Source: CALCMJ01 sp964475415 (GTDB taxonomy: Bacteria; Bacteroidota; Bacteroidia; Chitinophagales; Saprospiraceae). Taken from it: 64,000 nucleotides of DNA. A model generated the notes under the pieces. The model made no database searches. It was not told the origin of the DNA and saw only the letters and a program-made list of their open reading frames with translations. Where the stretch lies: contig CAYYWZ010000002.1 of NCBI GenBank assembly GCA_964475415.1, positions 1 to 64,000 on the forward strand, given 5' to 3'. How positions within the stretch are numbered: position 1 is the first letter of the stretch; each line of letters begins with the position of its first letter. The translations under genes and the position numbers were made by a program. Positions 26,023-35,347 of the stretch are shown piece by piece.

Positions 26023-27789
26023 ATGAAATTTACTTCTAAGCAAGTTTTTATCTTCTGTTGTGCAATTCTTTTTTGTACGAATGTATTCTATTATCCTAAA
26101 TGGAAAAAGGCAGGCACAGAGGCTACAATATCTTGGGATGCATCAGGATATTATATGTACTTGCCTGCAACATTTATCTATAAGGATCTTAAGAAATGCG
26201 CCTTTAAAGATGAGATCTTAAATGAATATGGCCCTACACCTAATTTCCAGCAGGCCTTCCAGCATCAGAATGGAAATTATGTAATGAAATATCCTATCGG
26301 ACAAGCGATCCAGTACACACCATTTTTTATGATTGCTCACCTTTATGCTAAGGTTTCTGATACTCATAAGGCGGATGGATTCTCTAGGCCGTATCAGTTT
26401 ATGATAGCAATGGGAAGTCTGTTTTTTGCTTTTCTGGGATTGTTTTTTGCTAGAAAATCCTTGCTTTTATTTTTTAAAGATAGGGTAGTCTCCTATACTT
26501 TGCTATCCCTAGTTCTTGGGAGTAATTATCTAAACTATGCGGGTATAGATGGCGCTATGACACATAATAATTTATTTACCATTTATGCCATTCTGATCTA
26601 TGTAAGTATTCTATATTATAAAAAACCAAAAAGGCTGCCTGCAATCATGATAGGTTTGCTTTGTGGACTAGCTACCATCACAAGACCTACGGAATTATTA
26701 TCTATTATCATTCCATTAGGGATCATCATTAGTCCACCATTTTTTACAGGGATTAGAGATCGATTAATGTTTTTGTGGGATCAACGTAGTCAAATATTAT
26801 TAGCCTTGTTAGTGGGAACTTTGACTGCAATGATACAACCACTTTACTGGAAGTATGTTTCAGGGGACTGGATAGTATACTCCTATGAAGATCAAGGTTT
26901 CAGTTGGCTGAGACCCCATCTTATGGATGGCATATTCAGTTACAAGAGTGGTTGGTTAATGTACTCACCATTGATGGTATTTTCTCTGATAGGTTTTTAT
27001 TTTTTATATAGAAATTTCAAGTCTATTTTCTTAGCGATTTTTATCTTCTCTGCCTTGTTTATCTATGTTGCTTTTGCATGGGATATCTGGTGGTATGGAG
27101 GTGCCTTAGGGCAGCGTACGATGGTACAAGCCTATGCAGTTTTAATTTTTCCTCTAGCAGCTTTTTTTAGTTGGTTATCAAATAGGTCTTTGTTGATTAA
27201 GAATTTTTTTGGATTATTTATATTGATATTTATATATCTAAACTTATGGTTCACCCATCAAGCTCACAGAGGAGGAATATTAGCTGTTGGTCAGATGACC
27301 AAAGCTTATTATTGGAAGACCCTTGGTACTTTTAAAGTTGATAAGGACAATCTGAAGTTGCTAGATACAGATCATAGTTTTACAGGTGTTAGAAAAAATG
27401 TCAAAGAAATATATAGAGGTATGACAGAAGGTGAGCCCTATGCCCTGTATACAGATGTGCAGTACACACCAACCTATGAGTTTCCAATAGAATATAGACC
27501 TGAGTGGATAAGAGCAAAGGTTAATGCTAGAATAAAAAATAAAGAATGGGAGTATTGGAAAATGACCCAGTTTATCGTGAAATTTAAAAACAAAGGAGAG
27601 GAAGTTCAATCTAACTTTATAAGAATGCAGCGACTAATAGATGCACATCAGTCTAAGAATATACATATAGATGTCAAAACTCCTAAGAGTAGCTATGACT
27701 CTATAGTTATCCTCTTTTGGAATGCTGATGGTCCTAAAGAAATTTTCTTGCATGACCTGATAGTGGAAGGGTATGATGAGCCTGATTGA
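26023..27789 (+). CDS. Polytopic membrane protein, GT-C glycosyltransferase-like
   Basis: Integral membrane protein with about 10-12 predicted helices between residues 5 and 420 and a soluble C-terminal region (~430-588). The first large loop carries ISWDASGYYMYLPA, an acidic motif placed where GT-C (ArnT/PMT-like) enzymes have their catalytic Asp; TRPTELLSIIIPLG and WDIWWYGGALGQRTMVQAYA resemble conserved loops of that superfamily. GT-C enzymes move a sugar from a polyprenyl-phosphate carrier to a lipid or protein on the outer face of the inner membrane. Substrate and acceptor are unknown. It is monocistronic between a terminator and mutS, which is convergent. Confidence 0.65.
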   Translation: MKFTSKQVFIFCCAILFCTNVFYYPKWKKAGTEATISWDASGYYMYLPATFIYKDLKKCAFKDEILNEYGPTPNFQQAFQHQNGNYVMKYPIGQAIQYTPFFMIAHLYAKVSDTHKADGFSRPYQFMIAMGSLFFAFLGLFFARKSLLLFFKDRVVSYTLLSLVLGSNYLNYAGIDGAMTHNNLFTIYAILIYVSILYYKKPKRLPAIMIGLLCGLATITRPTELLSIIIPLGIIISPPFFTGIRDRLMFLWDQRSQILLALLVGTLTAMIQPLYWKYVSGDWIVYSYEDQGFSWLRPHLMDGIFSYKSGWLMYSPLMVFSLIGFYFLYRNFKSIFLAIFIFSALFIYVAFAWDIWWYGGALGQRTMVQAYAVLIFPLAAFFSWLSNRSLLIKNFFGLFILIFIYLNLWFTHQAHRGGILAVGQMTKAYYWKTLGTFKVDKDNLKLLDTDHSFTGVRKNVKEIYRGMTEGEPYALYTDVQYTPTYEFPIEYRPEWIRAKVNARIKNKEWEYWKMTQFIVKFKNKGEEVQSNFIRMQRLIDAHQSKNIHIDVKTPKSSYDSIVILFWNADGPKEIFLHDLIVEGYDEPD

Positions 27790-28022
27790 TTTTAAATTTG
27801 ACATGACTAAAAAAGGAAAGTAAGCTTATTTGACCCGAATTATGCAATAGAAAATCTATTGTGTTTTGAAAAACCTGCAAGACAGAGCGCTACGCTTGAT
27901 TTTTTCCTTCACCATAGCGGTATTATGCCTTAGTCAGGAAAATCCTATATTTTATTGCTCTTTCAACCCTCATTACGAAGTTCTAATGCATAATACGGAT
28001 TTAATAGACTTAAACGTTTATT

Positions 28023-30650
28023 TTAGGTTTCTTTCATTTTCTCCTTCAACTCTATTAGTTTAAGCATACACTCTACAGGCGTCATAGCATTGACATCCAA
28101 GGTGTCTAAAGCATCAGCTATTTCTTTATGTTTAGGATCGTCATAGCTAAACATTTGCAACTGGAATTGTTGGGCTGGGGGGGAAGGAATATTCAGCTTT
28201 TCTTTTGACCCATTGCCTACAGATTTCGTTTCAAGTTCCGTTAAGATTTCCGCTGCTCTACGTAAGATTTCTACAGGCATACCAGCCAGTTTGGCTACAT
28301 GGATACCGAAACTGTGAAGACTTCCTCCGGGTACTAATTTTCTTAGAAAGATCACAGTGTTACCTGTTTCTTTTGTAGATACATTAAAATTCTTAATTCT
28401 TGGATATTGGTTAGCTAATTCATTGAGCTCGTGATAGTGTGTAGCGAATAATGTCTTAGGCCTTGCAGCTTCATTTTCGTGTAAATATTCTGCTATAGAC
28501 CAGGCTATAGAAATACCATCATAGGTACTTGTCCCTCTTCCTATTTCATCTAAGAGGATAAGACTTCTATCTGTAATATTATTCATAATATTAGAGGTCT
28601 CATTCATTTCTACCATAAAGGTAGATTCACCACTGGAGATATTATCTGATGCGCCTACTCTAGTAAACAGTTTGTCCACGATACCTATACTAGCCGATTT
28701 CGCCGGAACAAAAGAACCTGCCTGAGCTAGTAAAACGATCAGTGCACTCTGTCTCAGTACAGCAGACTTACCAGACATGTTAGGTCCTGTAATCATAATG
28801 ATTTGCTGTTCCTCGTTGCTAAGGAATAAATCATTAGGAACATAGTTTTCTCCGAGCTTCATCTGTTGTTCTATGACAGGGTGCCGACCTCGCTTGATAT
28901 CTATAACCAGCGAATTATTTATTTCTGGCTCGCAGTAATCATGCTTATAAGCGAGCTTTCCAAAAGATAGTAAGCAATCTATTTTCGCTAGGAGGTGCGC
29001 ATTCAATTGGATGCTTTCCATATAGCCTCCTAGAAAGACAACAAGCTCATTGTATAGTGAGCTTTCTAGATTTTGTATTAGATCCTGGGCATTAAGAATT
29101 TTAGTCTCTAGCTTTTTTAGTTCGTCGGTGATATACCTTTCTGCATTGGTAAGCGTTTGTTTTCTTACCCAATTTTCAGGAATCAGATCTTTATTCTTAT
29201 ACTTATTAGTTACCTCTAAGTAATAGCCAAATACATTGTTGAATCCGATTTTCAGATTAGCGATACCTGTTTTTTCAGCTTCTGCAACTTGGATATCGGT
29301 CAGCAATTGTTTGCTGTTATTTATCGTATTTCTCAGATCGTCTAATTCTGAATTGTATCCCTCCTGTATGCAGTTTCCTTTTAGAACATTGACAGGAGGA
29401 TCTTCTTGTAGTGCCTCTTTGATTTTGAGAATAAGTTTTTCTGAAGGATTTATCTGGTCTGCCAGCAAGATAAGTTCTTCATTTTCGGAATGCCGTAATA
29501 AGTCTTTTATAACTTGGAAACATTCGGCTGCGTTCCTCAGAGCGATCACTTCTTTAGGATGTATTCTTCCAGTTGCTATCTTAGAAACCATCCGTTCTAG
29601 GTCGCCTATTTTTTTAAGATAACTTTCTACTTCGTCGGATAGTTCTATGTGTGTTTTGAAATGAGCTACTGCTTTGTGTCTCGCTTTTATCTTATTAGTG
29701 GAAAGAAGCGGCATCAGTATCCATTGCTTCAGCATTCTAGCTCCCATAGGCGTTGTAGTACGATCTATTATATCTGTCAAGGAGCTACCTGTGTGATGCT
29801 GAGAATAGACCAGCTCTAGATTTCTTATGGTGAAACTATCTAACCACATAAAGTCTTCAGCCTGTATGCGGTTGATCTTTGTAATATGGTCGAGGTGATT
29901 TTTCTCTGTAGACTCTAGATAGTGTAATATGCTACCTGCTGCTATCTGAGCAGCTTCTAATGTTTCTATTCCGAATCCTTTGAGCGTAAGTACACCGAAT
30001 TGGTTGAGAATTTTTTCTCTTGTAAAATCTGTCTGATATATCCACTCTTCAAGTTGGTAGCAATAATACTGATCTTGAAACAGATCGTGGTATAGATTTT
30101 TCTTGGCTTTAGAAACTAATATTTCTGCAGGTGTAAAACTATTGACCAATTTCTTTATTAGCTCAGCATTACCTTCTGCTACATAGAACTCTCCTGTAGA
30201 GATATCTAAAAAGGAAATACCATAGAAGTCATTTTTCTCTATGTGTATACTACAAAGGAAATTATTCTCCTTGTGATTGAGTAGTTTATCATTGAGTGTT
30301 ACTCCCGGCGTGACAACATCTGTTACTCCTCTTTTTACAATCTTCTTTTCCTTACTTGGTTTTTCTAATTGCTCACAGATAGCTACTCGGAACCCTGCTT
30401 TCACTAATCTGGGTAGATATAAGTCCAGAGAATGATAGGGGAATCCTGCAAGTTCTATCTTAGAGCCGCCATTGTTTCTTTTTGTAAGTATAATTCCTAG
30501 TGCTTTCGATGCTTTTATAGCATCTTCTCCGAAGGTTTCATAGAAGTCTCCAACTCTAAATAATAAGATAGCATCACTATACTTTGATTTTAGTTCAAAG
30601 TATTGAACCATCAGGGGGGTAGGTTTTTTTGTTTTAGCTGCTTTCTTCAC
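28023..30650 (-). CDS. mutS: DNA mismatch repair protein MutS
   Basis: Mismatch recognition ATPase. Domain I has the mismatch-wedge Phe-x-Glu in GDFYETFGEDA. The connector, lever and clamp domains follow, then the ABC-type ATPase with Walker A GPNMSGKSA, the ABC signature region GESTFMVEM and Walker B LILLDEIGRGTSTYDG, and a helix-turn-helix dimerisation end (FGIHVAKLAGMP). 875 residues is the usual length. The C-terminal tail after ~800 is family-typical for MutS1. The gene is convergent with the membrane protein and divergent from rpsP. MutL is not in the window. An Smr-domain gene lies at 42.5 kb, but it is unlinked and has no MutS core. Confidence 0.98.
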   Translation of the reverse strand: MKKAAKTKKPTPLMVQYFELKSKYSDAILLFRVGDFYETFGEDAIKASKALGIILTKRNNGGSKIELAGFPYHSLDLYLPRLVKAGFRVAICEQLEKPSKEKKIVKRGVTDVVTPGVTLNDKLLNHKENNFLCSIHIEKNDFYGISFLDISTGEFYVAEGNAELIKKLVNSFTPAEILVSKAKKNLYHDLFQDQYYCYQLEEWIYQTDFTREKILNQFGVLTLKGFGIETLEAAQIAAGSILHYLESTEKNHLDHITKINRIQAEDFMWLDSFTIRNLELVYSQHHTGSSLTDIIDRTTTPMGARMLKQWILMPLLSTNKIKARHKAVAHFKTHIELSDEVESYLKKIGDLERMVSKIATGRIHPKEVIALRNAAECFQVIKDLLRHSENEELILLADQINPSEKLILKIKEALQEDPPVNVLKGNCIQEGYNSELDDLRNTINNSKQLLTDIQVAEAEKTGIANLKIGFNNVFGYYLEVTNKYKNKDLIPENWVRKQTLTNAERYITDELKKLETKILNAQDLIQNLESSLYNELVVFLGGYMESIQLNAHLLAKIDCLLSFGKLAYKHDYCEPEINNSLVIDIKRGRHPVIEQQMKLGENYVPNDLFLSNEEQQIIMITGPNMSGKSAVLRQSALIVLLAQAGSFVPAKSASIGIVDKLFTRVGASDNISSGESTFMVEMNETSNIMNNITDRSLILLDEIGRGTSTYDGISIAWSIAEYLHENEAARPKTLFATHYHELNELANQYPRIKNFNVSTKETGNTVIFLRKLVPGGSLHSFGIHVAKLAGMPVEILRRAAEILTELETKSVGNGSKEKLNIPSPPAQQFQLQMFSYDDPKHKEIADALDTLDVNAMTPVECMLKLIELKEKMKET

Positions 30651-30855
30651 TTGTTTCTGTGTGCGCTTAAAGGTATAAAATCCTTGATAGTTCTAGAAAG
30701 ATAGAGAACAAAAAGCCATGATTTTAATCTTGAATTAATAGAAAATAATCATTTAATTTAAGTTTTTTGATAATAATAGTTGATTATCAGTAACTTATGA
30801 AATACTAATTTAAAGCTAATTACTAGGAAATGATACATTATATGAGAAATAATGA

Positions 30856-30863
30856 TAACTTTG
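30856..30863 (+). promoter_or_regulatory. Bacteroidota -7 element of rpsP (TAACTTTG)
   Basis: TAACTTTGCACC is a near-ideal TAnnTTTG box, about 70 bases before the rpsP start. No TTTG -33 element is obvious. Confidence 0.6.
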
Positions 30864-30933
30864 CACCCGTTAAAAATCTGTCGCTTGATTTCAAGTTATA
30901 CGGATATGGTTGAACCATGTAAATTTTAATAAA

Positions 30934-31791
30934 ATGTCAGTAAAAATTAGATTAGCGAGAAGAGGACGTACAAAAAATCCTTATTATCACATCGTGGTAG
31001 CCGATGCAAGAGCTCCAAGAGACGGTAAGTTTATAGAAAGAATAGGAATGTATAATCCTATGACAAAGCCTGCCACCATTGATCTAGATAGAGATCGTGC
31101 TTATGATTGGTTGACAAGAGGTGCACAACCTACAGACACAGCCAGAGCAATACTCAAATTCAAAGGCGTACTATATAGAAAACATCTTATGAGAGGTGTA
31201 GCTAAGGGTGCCTTGACTGAAGAGGCAGCGATGAAAAAATATCAAGAATTTGTAGATGCTAAGGAAACGAAGGTAGCAGCTAGATTCGAAGAAACTAGAC
31301 TAGAAAGAGAAAATTACTGGAAAACACTATCTGGTGAAATTAAACCTAAGCAGGCTAAAAAAGTAGATGAAGAAACAGCAGCTGCTTTTAGAGAAGATGG
31401 AGAAACACCAGCAGCAGAAGGAGAAGAAACAGCACCAGTAGCTGCAGCAGCGGTTGCTGCGGAAGTTGTAGCAGAAGCAGTTGCACCAGCCGCTGAAGAG
31501 GCTNNNNNNNNNNNNNNNNNNNNNNNNNNNNNNNNNNNNNNNNNNNNNNNNNNNNNNNNNNNNNNNNNNNNNNNNNNNNNNNNNNNNNNNNNNNNNNNNN
31601 NNNAGGCTAAAGCAGAGGCTCCAGCAGCAGAAGAGGCGAAAGTAGAAGCTCCAGCAGCGGAAGAAGTGAAAGTAGAAGCACCTGAAGCAGCAGCTCCAGT
31701 TGTCGAAGCGGCAGCAGAGAAGGTTGCAGAAGTAAAAGAAGAGGTTGCAGCGGCGGCACCAGAAGCGCCTGCAGCAAGTGAAGAAGAATAA
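30934..31791 (+). CDS. rpsP: 30S ribosomal protein S16 with long Ala/Glu-rich C-terminal extension
   Basis: Small-subunit ribosomal protein. Residues 1-~80 are the conserved S16 core (VKIRLARRGRTKNPYYHIVVADARAPRDG, IGMYNPMT, DWLTRGAQPTDTA). A TTG at 30910 is possible, but the ATG at 30934 gives the canonical MSVKIRL start. The core is followed by a charged region and then a low-complexity tail of ~10-residue repeats of the type KVEAPAAEEV, interrupted by a 100-N gap at 31504-31603, so real length is unknown (about 285 residues as drawn; bacterial S16 is usually ~80-90). Bacteroidota S16 often has an acidic Ala-rich tail, but this is unusually long. The reading frame matches on both sides of the gap. 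Confidence 0.95.
   Translation: MSVKIRLARRGRTKNPYYHIVVADARAPRDGKFIERIGMYNPMTKPATIDLDRDRAYDWLTRGAQPTDTARAILKFKGVLYRKHLMRGVAKGALTEEAAMKKYQEFVDAKETKVAARFEETRLERENYWKTLSGEIKPKQAKKVDEETAAAFREDGETPAAEGEETAPVAAAAVAAEVVAEAVAPAAEEAXXXXXXXXXXXXXXXXXXXXXXXXXXXXXXXXXXAKAEAPAAEEAKVEAPAAEEVKVEAPEAAAPVVEAAAEKVAEVKEEVAAAAPEAPAASEEE
31504..31603. other. Assembly gap (100 N) inside rpsP tail
   Basis: Exactly 100 unknown bases, a placeholder length, in the middle of Ala/Glu-rich tandem repeats. A collapsed or unresolved repeat is the probable cause; the true length may differ. Confidence 0.95.
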
Positions 31792-31803
31792 TTTATTTTA
31801 AGC

Positions 31804-31831
31804 CTTTCTCGCATGTTTTTATTCGAGAAAG
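31804..31831 (+). terminator. Hairpin after rpsP
   Basis: Perfect 8-bp stem CTTTCTCG/CGAGAAAG with a 12-base loop, 13 bases after the stop codon. It is not followed by a T-run, so attenuation or mRNA protection is as likely as termination. Confidence 0.5.
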
Positions 31832-31852
31832 AGATAACAAGATTGTAAAAAA

Positions 31853-31888
31853 GAAACCTAGTTAGGCCTAATATCCTCGCTAGGTTTC
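31853..31888 (+). terminator. Second hairpin before the 462-residue gene
   Basis: Perfect 9-bp stem GAAACCTAG/CTAGGTTTC with an 18-base loop, 27 bases before the next start codon. The trailing bases are only partly T-rich. Confidence 0.5.
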
Positions 31889-31914
31889 CTATTATTAATA
31901 GTAAAACTTTTTTT

Positions 31915-33303
31915 ATGAAACCTTTAGACATTAGATATTCGACTATACTAGATGATATCAAAGTAAGTATCCAGAATTCTCCAGAATTACAAGCTTATCT
32001 GGATGAAGAAGAAGATGAACAATACAAAGTGTTTCAAGAAAAGTTTGAGCCTTCGATGCATGAACTCTACGAGCGGGTAGCAAGAGAGAATCCATTACAG
32101 CTAGAGTCATTTGAGAAGTATCTTCTGGATCCAGAATTTGAGGGTCTATACCTTCCTAAGGTATTAGGGTACTCCGTATTAAGAGGAGAAGTAAATGAAC
32201 TAGTAAAGTACTCTAGACCACAGAATCATTTTAAAGATATATTATTAGCTATAGCTAATTCATCTAACTTTGATCAGGTAAGAAATCGTGCTGGACAATC
32301 TATACAGATAGGCTTTGCACTGAGTAGTGATATATGGATTTCTAATTTGCTAGAGCAGGTAGAAAATAAGAAAGTAAGATCCTATCTGCTTTCACAAAAA
32401 ATAGACAAGTATAGACATGAGCCAGCAAGACGTACAGGTCTTGTAAAATATAGAAAGCAATTTCAGTCTTTAGTATTTAATTCTACAAATTTCCCTACCA
32501 ATAAGGCGGAGTTAAATCTTAACGCGCACTCTATGGATAGATTCCTAAGATATAGAGCTAAAGCGGGATTTGATAATTCTAGTTTTGCTCCGGAGATACT
32601 GGAGTTAGTTCAGAACAAAGAGCTTAGGTCAGAGACGAAGTATGCGGATATCTTGATGCTTATAGCAAGAGATTACTCTACAGAAATAGTAAGTGAGGTG
32701 ACAGCGGCTTTTGATGAGTTGCGAGCTAAGCCGGAATTTGCTGATTGGTTTTTCAAGAGTATGTTAGAGTTTCTATCCACATCTACTAAGGGAGTTTCAG
32801 GAGATTCTGAAAAAAGGTTAGCAGCTTGTATTTCTAGAACGACAGAAGATAAGATCACAAAGTATTATAATACTATAGATATCGTTCATGGTAAAGGTGT
32901 TGTACATACTGAAAGTATAGATAAGGTACGAGAATACTATTATCAGAATGCAGGAAGATCTACAGAAAATGCCTGTATTAGAGAAACTGTAAAGGGATAT
33001 TTTCAGACCTTCTTAGGCAATCTTCCAGAAGAAGATTATGCAGAATATTTCGAAATCAATAAGATTTTTTCCCAGTATATGGAGATCTTTTCTAACCAGA
33101 AGTTCAATCAAGATATTAAGCAAATGAGCATGAAATATGTGAATAAGCTTAAGAAGAAGTATACGGACAAGAGAGGTAAAGATTATCAAGATTTTAAGAA
33201 GTTTGTTAAAACAACTTTTATGGACTTTGGTTTCATGTCAGAAAAAGAACTCAAAGAGTATTTTAAAACAAAACGTAAGAAACCTCCAGTTCCTAAAACA
33301 TAG
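31915..33303 (+). CDS. Conserved-looking hypothetical protein, mostly alpha-helical
   Basis: I do not recognise the family. The 462-residue protein is soluble, without signal peptide or membrane segments, rich in charged residues and predicted largely helical. An acidic stretch (DEEEDEQYKVFQEKFEP) lies near the start and a very basic tail (FKTKRKKPPVPKT) at the end. Possible repeats of helical pairs (for example the YADILMLIARD and NHFKDILLAIANSS segments) suggest a HEAT- or TPR-like solenoid, but no clean motif was found. It lies 124 bases after rpsP, a position usually held by rimM in many bacteria, but shows no RimM features. A role linked to translation or RNA binding would be speculation. 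Confidence 0.75.
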   Translation: MKPLDIRYSTILDDIKVSIQNSPELQAYLDEEEDEQYKVFQEKFEPSMHELYERVARENPLQLESFEKYLLDPEFEGLYLPKVLGYSVLRGEVNELVKYSRPQNHFKDILLAIANSSNFDQVRNRAGQSIQIGFALSSDIWISNLLEQVENKKVRSYLLSQKIDKYRHEPARRTGLVKYRKQFQSLVFNSTNFPTNKAELNLNAHSMDRFLRYRAKAGFDNSSFAPEILELVQNKELRSETKYADILMLIARDYSTEIVSEVTAAFDELRAKPEFADWFFKSMLEFLSTSTKGVSGDSEKRLAACISRTTEDKITKYYNTIDIVHGKGVVHTESIDKVREYYYQNAGRSTENACIRETVKGYFQTFLGNLPEEDYAEYFEINKIFSQYMEIFSNQKFNQDIKQMSMKYVNKLKKKYTDKRGKDYQDFKKFVKTTFMDFGFMSEKELKEYFKTKRKKPPVPKT

Positions 33304-33388
33304 AAAAAGTGTGCTCGATCTGATTTTATCTTGTTTTTGTAGATAAATATGGACTTACTATAAACTTATCAGCTATATTGACATCATT

Positions 33389-34132
33389 ATGATAAGACAA
33401 AGTAAAGAAGCCATATATGCATACTTCGATGCCATTCCAGCAATAGGTAAATATGGCTTAATCAAGTATTTCATTCTATCAGGAATAATAGGGGTTGCTG
33501 TAGCTATCGGCCTGTTTTTCTCAGCCCGTGGAATGGGTACCTATTTTACCGATCTAGTAGATTCTTTTTACAAATTCAGTTTTGGAAAGGCATATTTTGC
33601 TACAGCGATGAGCTGGATATCTACTGCCGGATTTTTGATCGTATTCTCATTTATCTTTAGATATGTTATGCTAATTATTCAGGCTCCGCTCATGAGTATG
33701 ATAAGTGCTGAGATAGAAGAGAAATATACAGGTGTTGTACCTGAAAAATTCTCTTTTTCTAAAGCTATAGGAGATCTAGTAAGAGGCCTTAGAATTGCGC
33801 TTAGAAATATATCTAGAGAACTATTCTTTACCTTCTTACTTATGTTGATAGGTCTGTTTCCTTTATTCAGTATCTTTTCTGTAATCGGTATTTTTATGGT
33901 CCAAGCTTATTTCGCAGGTTTTGGAAATATAGACTATTACTTAGAAAGAAGAATGAATGTCCGAGAGAGTGTAGGATTTGTAAAAGATAATAAAGGTATG
34001 GCGATGGGCAATGGTGCTGTATATCTTGCCCTATTACTTATTCCTGTAATCGGGGTGATGTTTGGTCCTGCCTTAGGTACTATAAGTGCAACAATCGACG
34101 CGCTAGATTATGATATTGATAGACTAGCTTAG
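33389..34132 (+). CDS. EI24/CysZ-like integral membrane protein
   Basis: 247-residue membrane protein with four to six hydrophobic segments (residues ~25-45, ~70-100, ~145-180, ~205-230) and the EI24-domain pattern: RYVMLIIQAPLMSMISAEIEEKYTG after the second segment and FAGFGNIDYYLERRMNVRES in a loop. In Proteobacteria the EI24 domain includes CysZ, which takes up sulfate; Bacteroidota homologues are uncharacterised, so the solute is unknown. The gene starts 85 bases after the hypothetical gene and is followed 42 bases later by the serine hydrolase. No sulfur genes lie nearby, so a sulfate role gets no support from context. Confidence 0.75.
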   Translation: MIRQSKEAIYAYFDAIPAIGKYGLIKYFILSGIIGVAVAIGLFFSARGMGTYFTDLVDSFYKFSFGKAYFATAMSWISTAGFLIVFSFIFRYVMLIIQAPLMSMISAEIEEKYTGVVPEKFSFSKAIGDLVRGLRIALRNISRELFFTFLLMLIGLFPLFSIFSVIGIFMVQAYFAGFGNIDYYLERRMNVRESVGFVKDNKGMAMGNGAVYLALLLIPVIGVMFGPALGTISATIDALDYDIDRLA

Positions 34133-34174
34133 TATATAATCTTAGATCAGTCTAGTAATTATTTAAAAATACTA

Positions 34175-35305
34175 ATGAACAAAACAGTCTTATTTGCGAT
34201 TATTGTATTTCAGCTATTTTTGCAATCATGCTCTAATCAGCCATTCAGGCAAGACCTTGAAATCGGACAATCGTTAAATAATCTTGATAAAAAAATTGAT
34301 TTGATTGTCATTGATAAAATGAATCAATATAATATTCCAGGATTGGCTATTGGATTAATTAGTTATGACTCTATATTTTATACTAAAGCTTATGGTGTCA
34401 AGAGTATTAAAAGTGCTAATCCTGTTACTGAAAATTCCGTATTCCATGCAGCTTCGATCAGTAAATTGTTTACAGCTGTTGCTGTTATGAATCTTGTTGA
34501 ACAAAATAAGATATCTCTTAATCATAAACTAATTGACCTAATTCCTGAGTTAAAATATGATGATCTTAGAGTCAAGGATATAACAATCAAAAACTTGTTA
34601 AACCATACATCTGGATTAACTGATATTAACAAATATCATTGGGATAATAACAATCAATCAGAAAGTAGCCTTGAAGAATTTGTGTTAGGACTAAATCTTA
34701 AACTTAATTCTAAACCTTCCTCTGCTTACAAATACAATAATCTCGCCTATAACATTTTAGGTTATATAATAGAAAAATTATCTGCTACTACTTTTGAAGA
34801 TTTTGTAAAAGAAGAAATTTTGGATAACAGTGGTATGTATAATAGTGACTTTAGATATTTTAAAATTCTTGATACGCTAAAGACATCACCGCATTCTAGA
34901 AATCGGTTAACAAAAGTTATATATCAAAGAAAGATTTATCCATATACAAGAGAACATGCGCCAAGTAGTACATTAAATACTTCTTCAGCAGATTTAAGTA
35001 ATTGGATGATTTGGTTTATGAAAAATATAAACAATTCAGAACGAAAGAGTATTTATTCCTCAATGTTAGAGCCTTCATTTGATTCCTATCCATATATTGG
35101 TTTGGGATTTCAGCTATATACTATTAATTCTAAAAAAGCGATAGGTCATTATGGAGGAGATAAGGGATACAGAAGCTATTTAGTAATGATTCCGGAAGAA
35201 AATATTGGATTAGTTTTACTTGCAAATTGTGATTATGACGAAGATTTTAGACAAGAGATATTACACCCCATAGCTAAGCTATTGCTTTCAAAAATGAGTA
35301 AATAA
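34175..35305 (+). CDS. Serine hydrolase of the class C beta-lactamase / DD-peptidase superfamily (lipoprotein)
   Basis: Penicillin-binding-protein-like hydrolase anchored as a lipoprotein (signal ending LFLQSC, Cys19). The active-site motifs are present: Ser94-Ile-Ser-Lys97 in AASISKLFTA, the Tyr-x-Asn equivalent in YNNLAYNILGY, and His-Tyr-Gly in AIGHYGGDKGY. Families with this fold include esterases, D-amino-acid peptidases and DD-carboxypeptidases; the substrate cannot be told. The codons look more AT-rich than those of neighbouring genes, which could mean transfer. It is convergent with a sorted protein gene, with an inverted repeat (35324-35347) between them. A resistance role is not implied. 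Confidence 0.88.
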   Translation: MNKTVLFAIIVFQLFLQSCSNQPFRQDLEIGQSLNNLDKKIDLIVIDKMNQYNIPGLAIGLISYDSIFYTKAYGVKSIKSANPVTENSVFHAASISKLFTAVAVMNLVEQNKISLNHKLIDLIPELKYDDLRVKDITIKNLLNHTSGLTDINKYHWDNNNQSESSLEEFVLGLNLKLNSKPSSAYKYNNLAYNILGYIIEKLSATTFEDFVKEEILDNSGMYNSDFRYFKILDTLKTSPHSRNRLTKVIYQRKIYPYTREHAPSSTLNTSSADLSNWMIWFMKNINNSERKSIYSSMLEPSFDSYPYIGLGFQLYTINSKKAIGHYGGDKGYRSYLVMIPEENIGLVLLANCDYDEDFRQEILHPIAKLLLSKMSK

Positions 35306-35323
35306 GGACTTATTAGCGAAATA

Positions 35324-35347
35324 CAATAACCAAACAAAAAGTTATTG
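35324..35347. terminator. Possible bidirectional hairpin between convergent genes
   Basis: CAATAAC/GTTATTG stem (7 bp) with a 10-base A-rich loop, overlapping the stop codon of the minus-strand gene. The stem is AT-rich, so it is weak. Confidence 0.4.

Noticed and set aside
27866..28063. 65-codon frame after the GT-C-like gene
   Set aside because: It overlaps the end of mutS on the other strand, has no promoter and shows no family pattern.
31314..31961. 215-codon frame opposite rpsP and the next gene
   Set aside because: It is the complement of the Ala/Glu repeat region, crosses the 100-N gap, and starts inside the downstream gene.
34175..35305. Beta-lactamase resistance gene
   Set aside because: Motifs fit the broad serine-hydrolase fold, but nothing points to beta-lactam hydrolysis or to a mobile resistance context.
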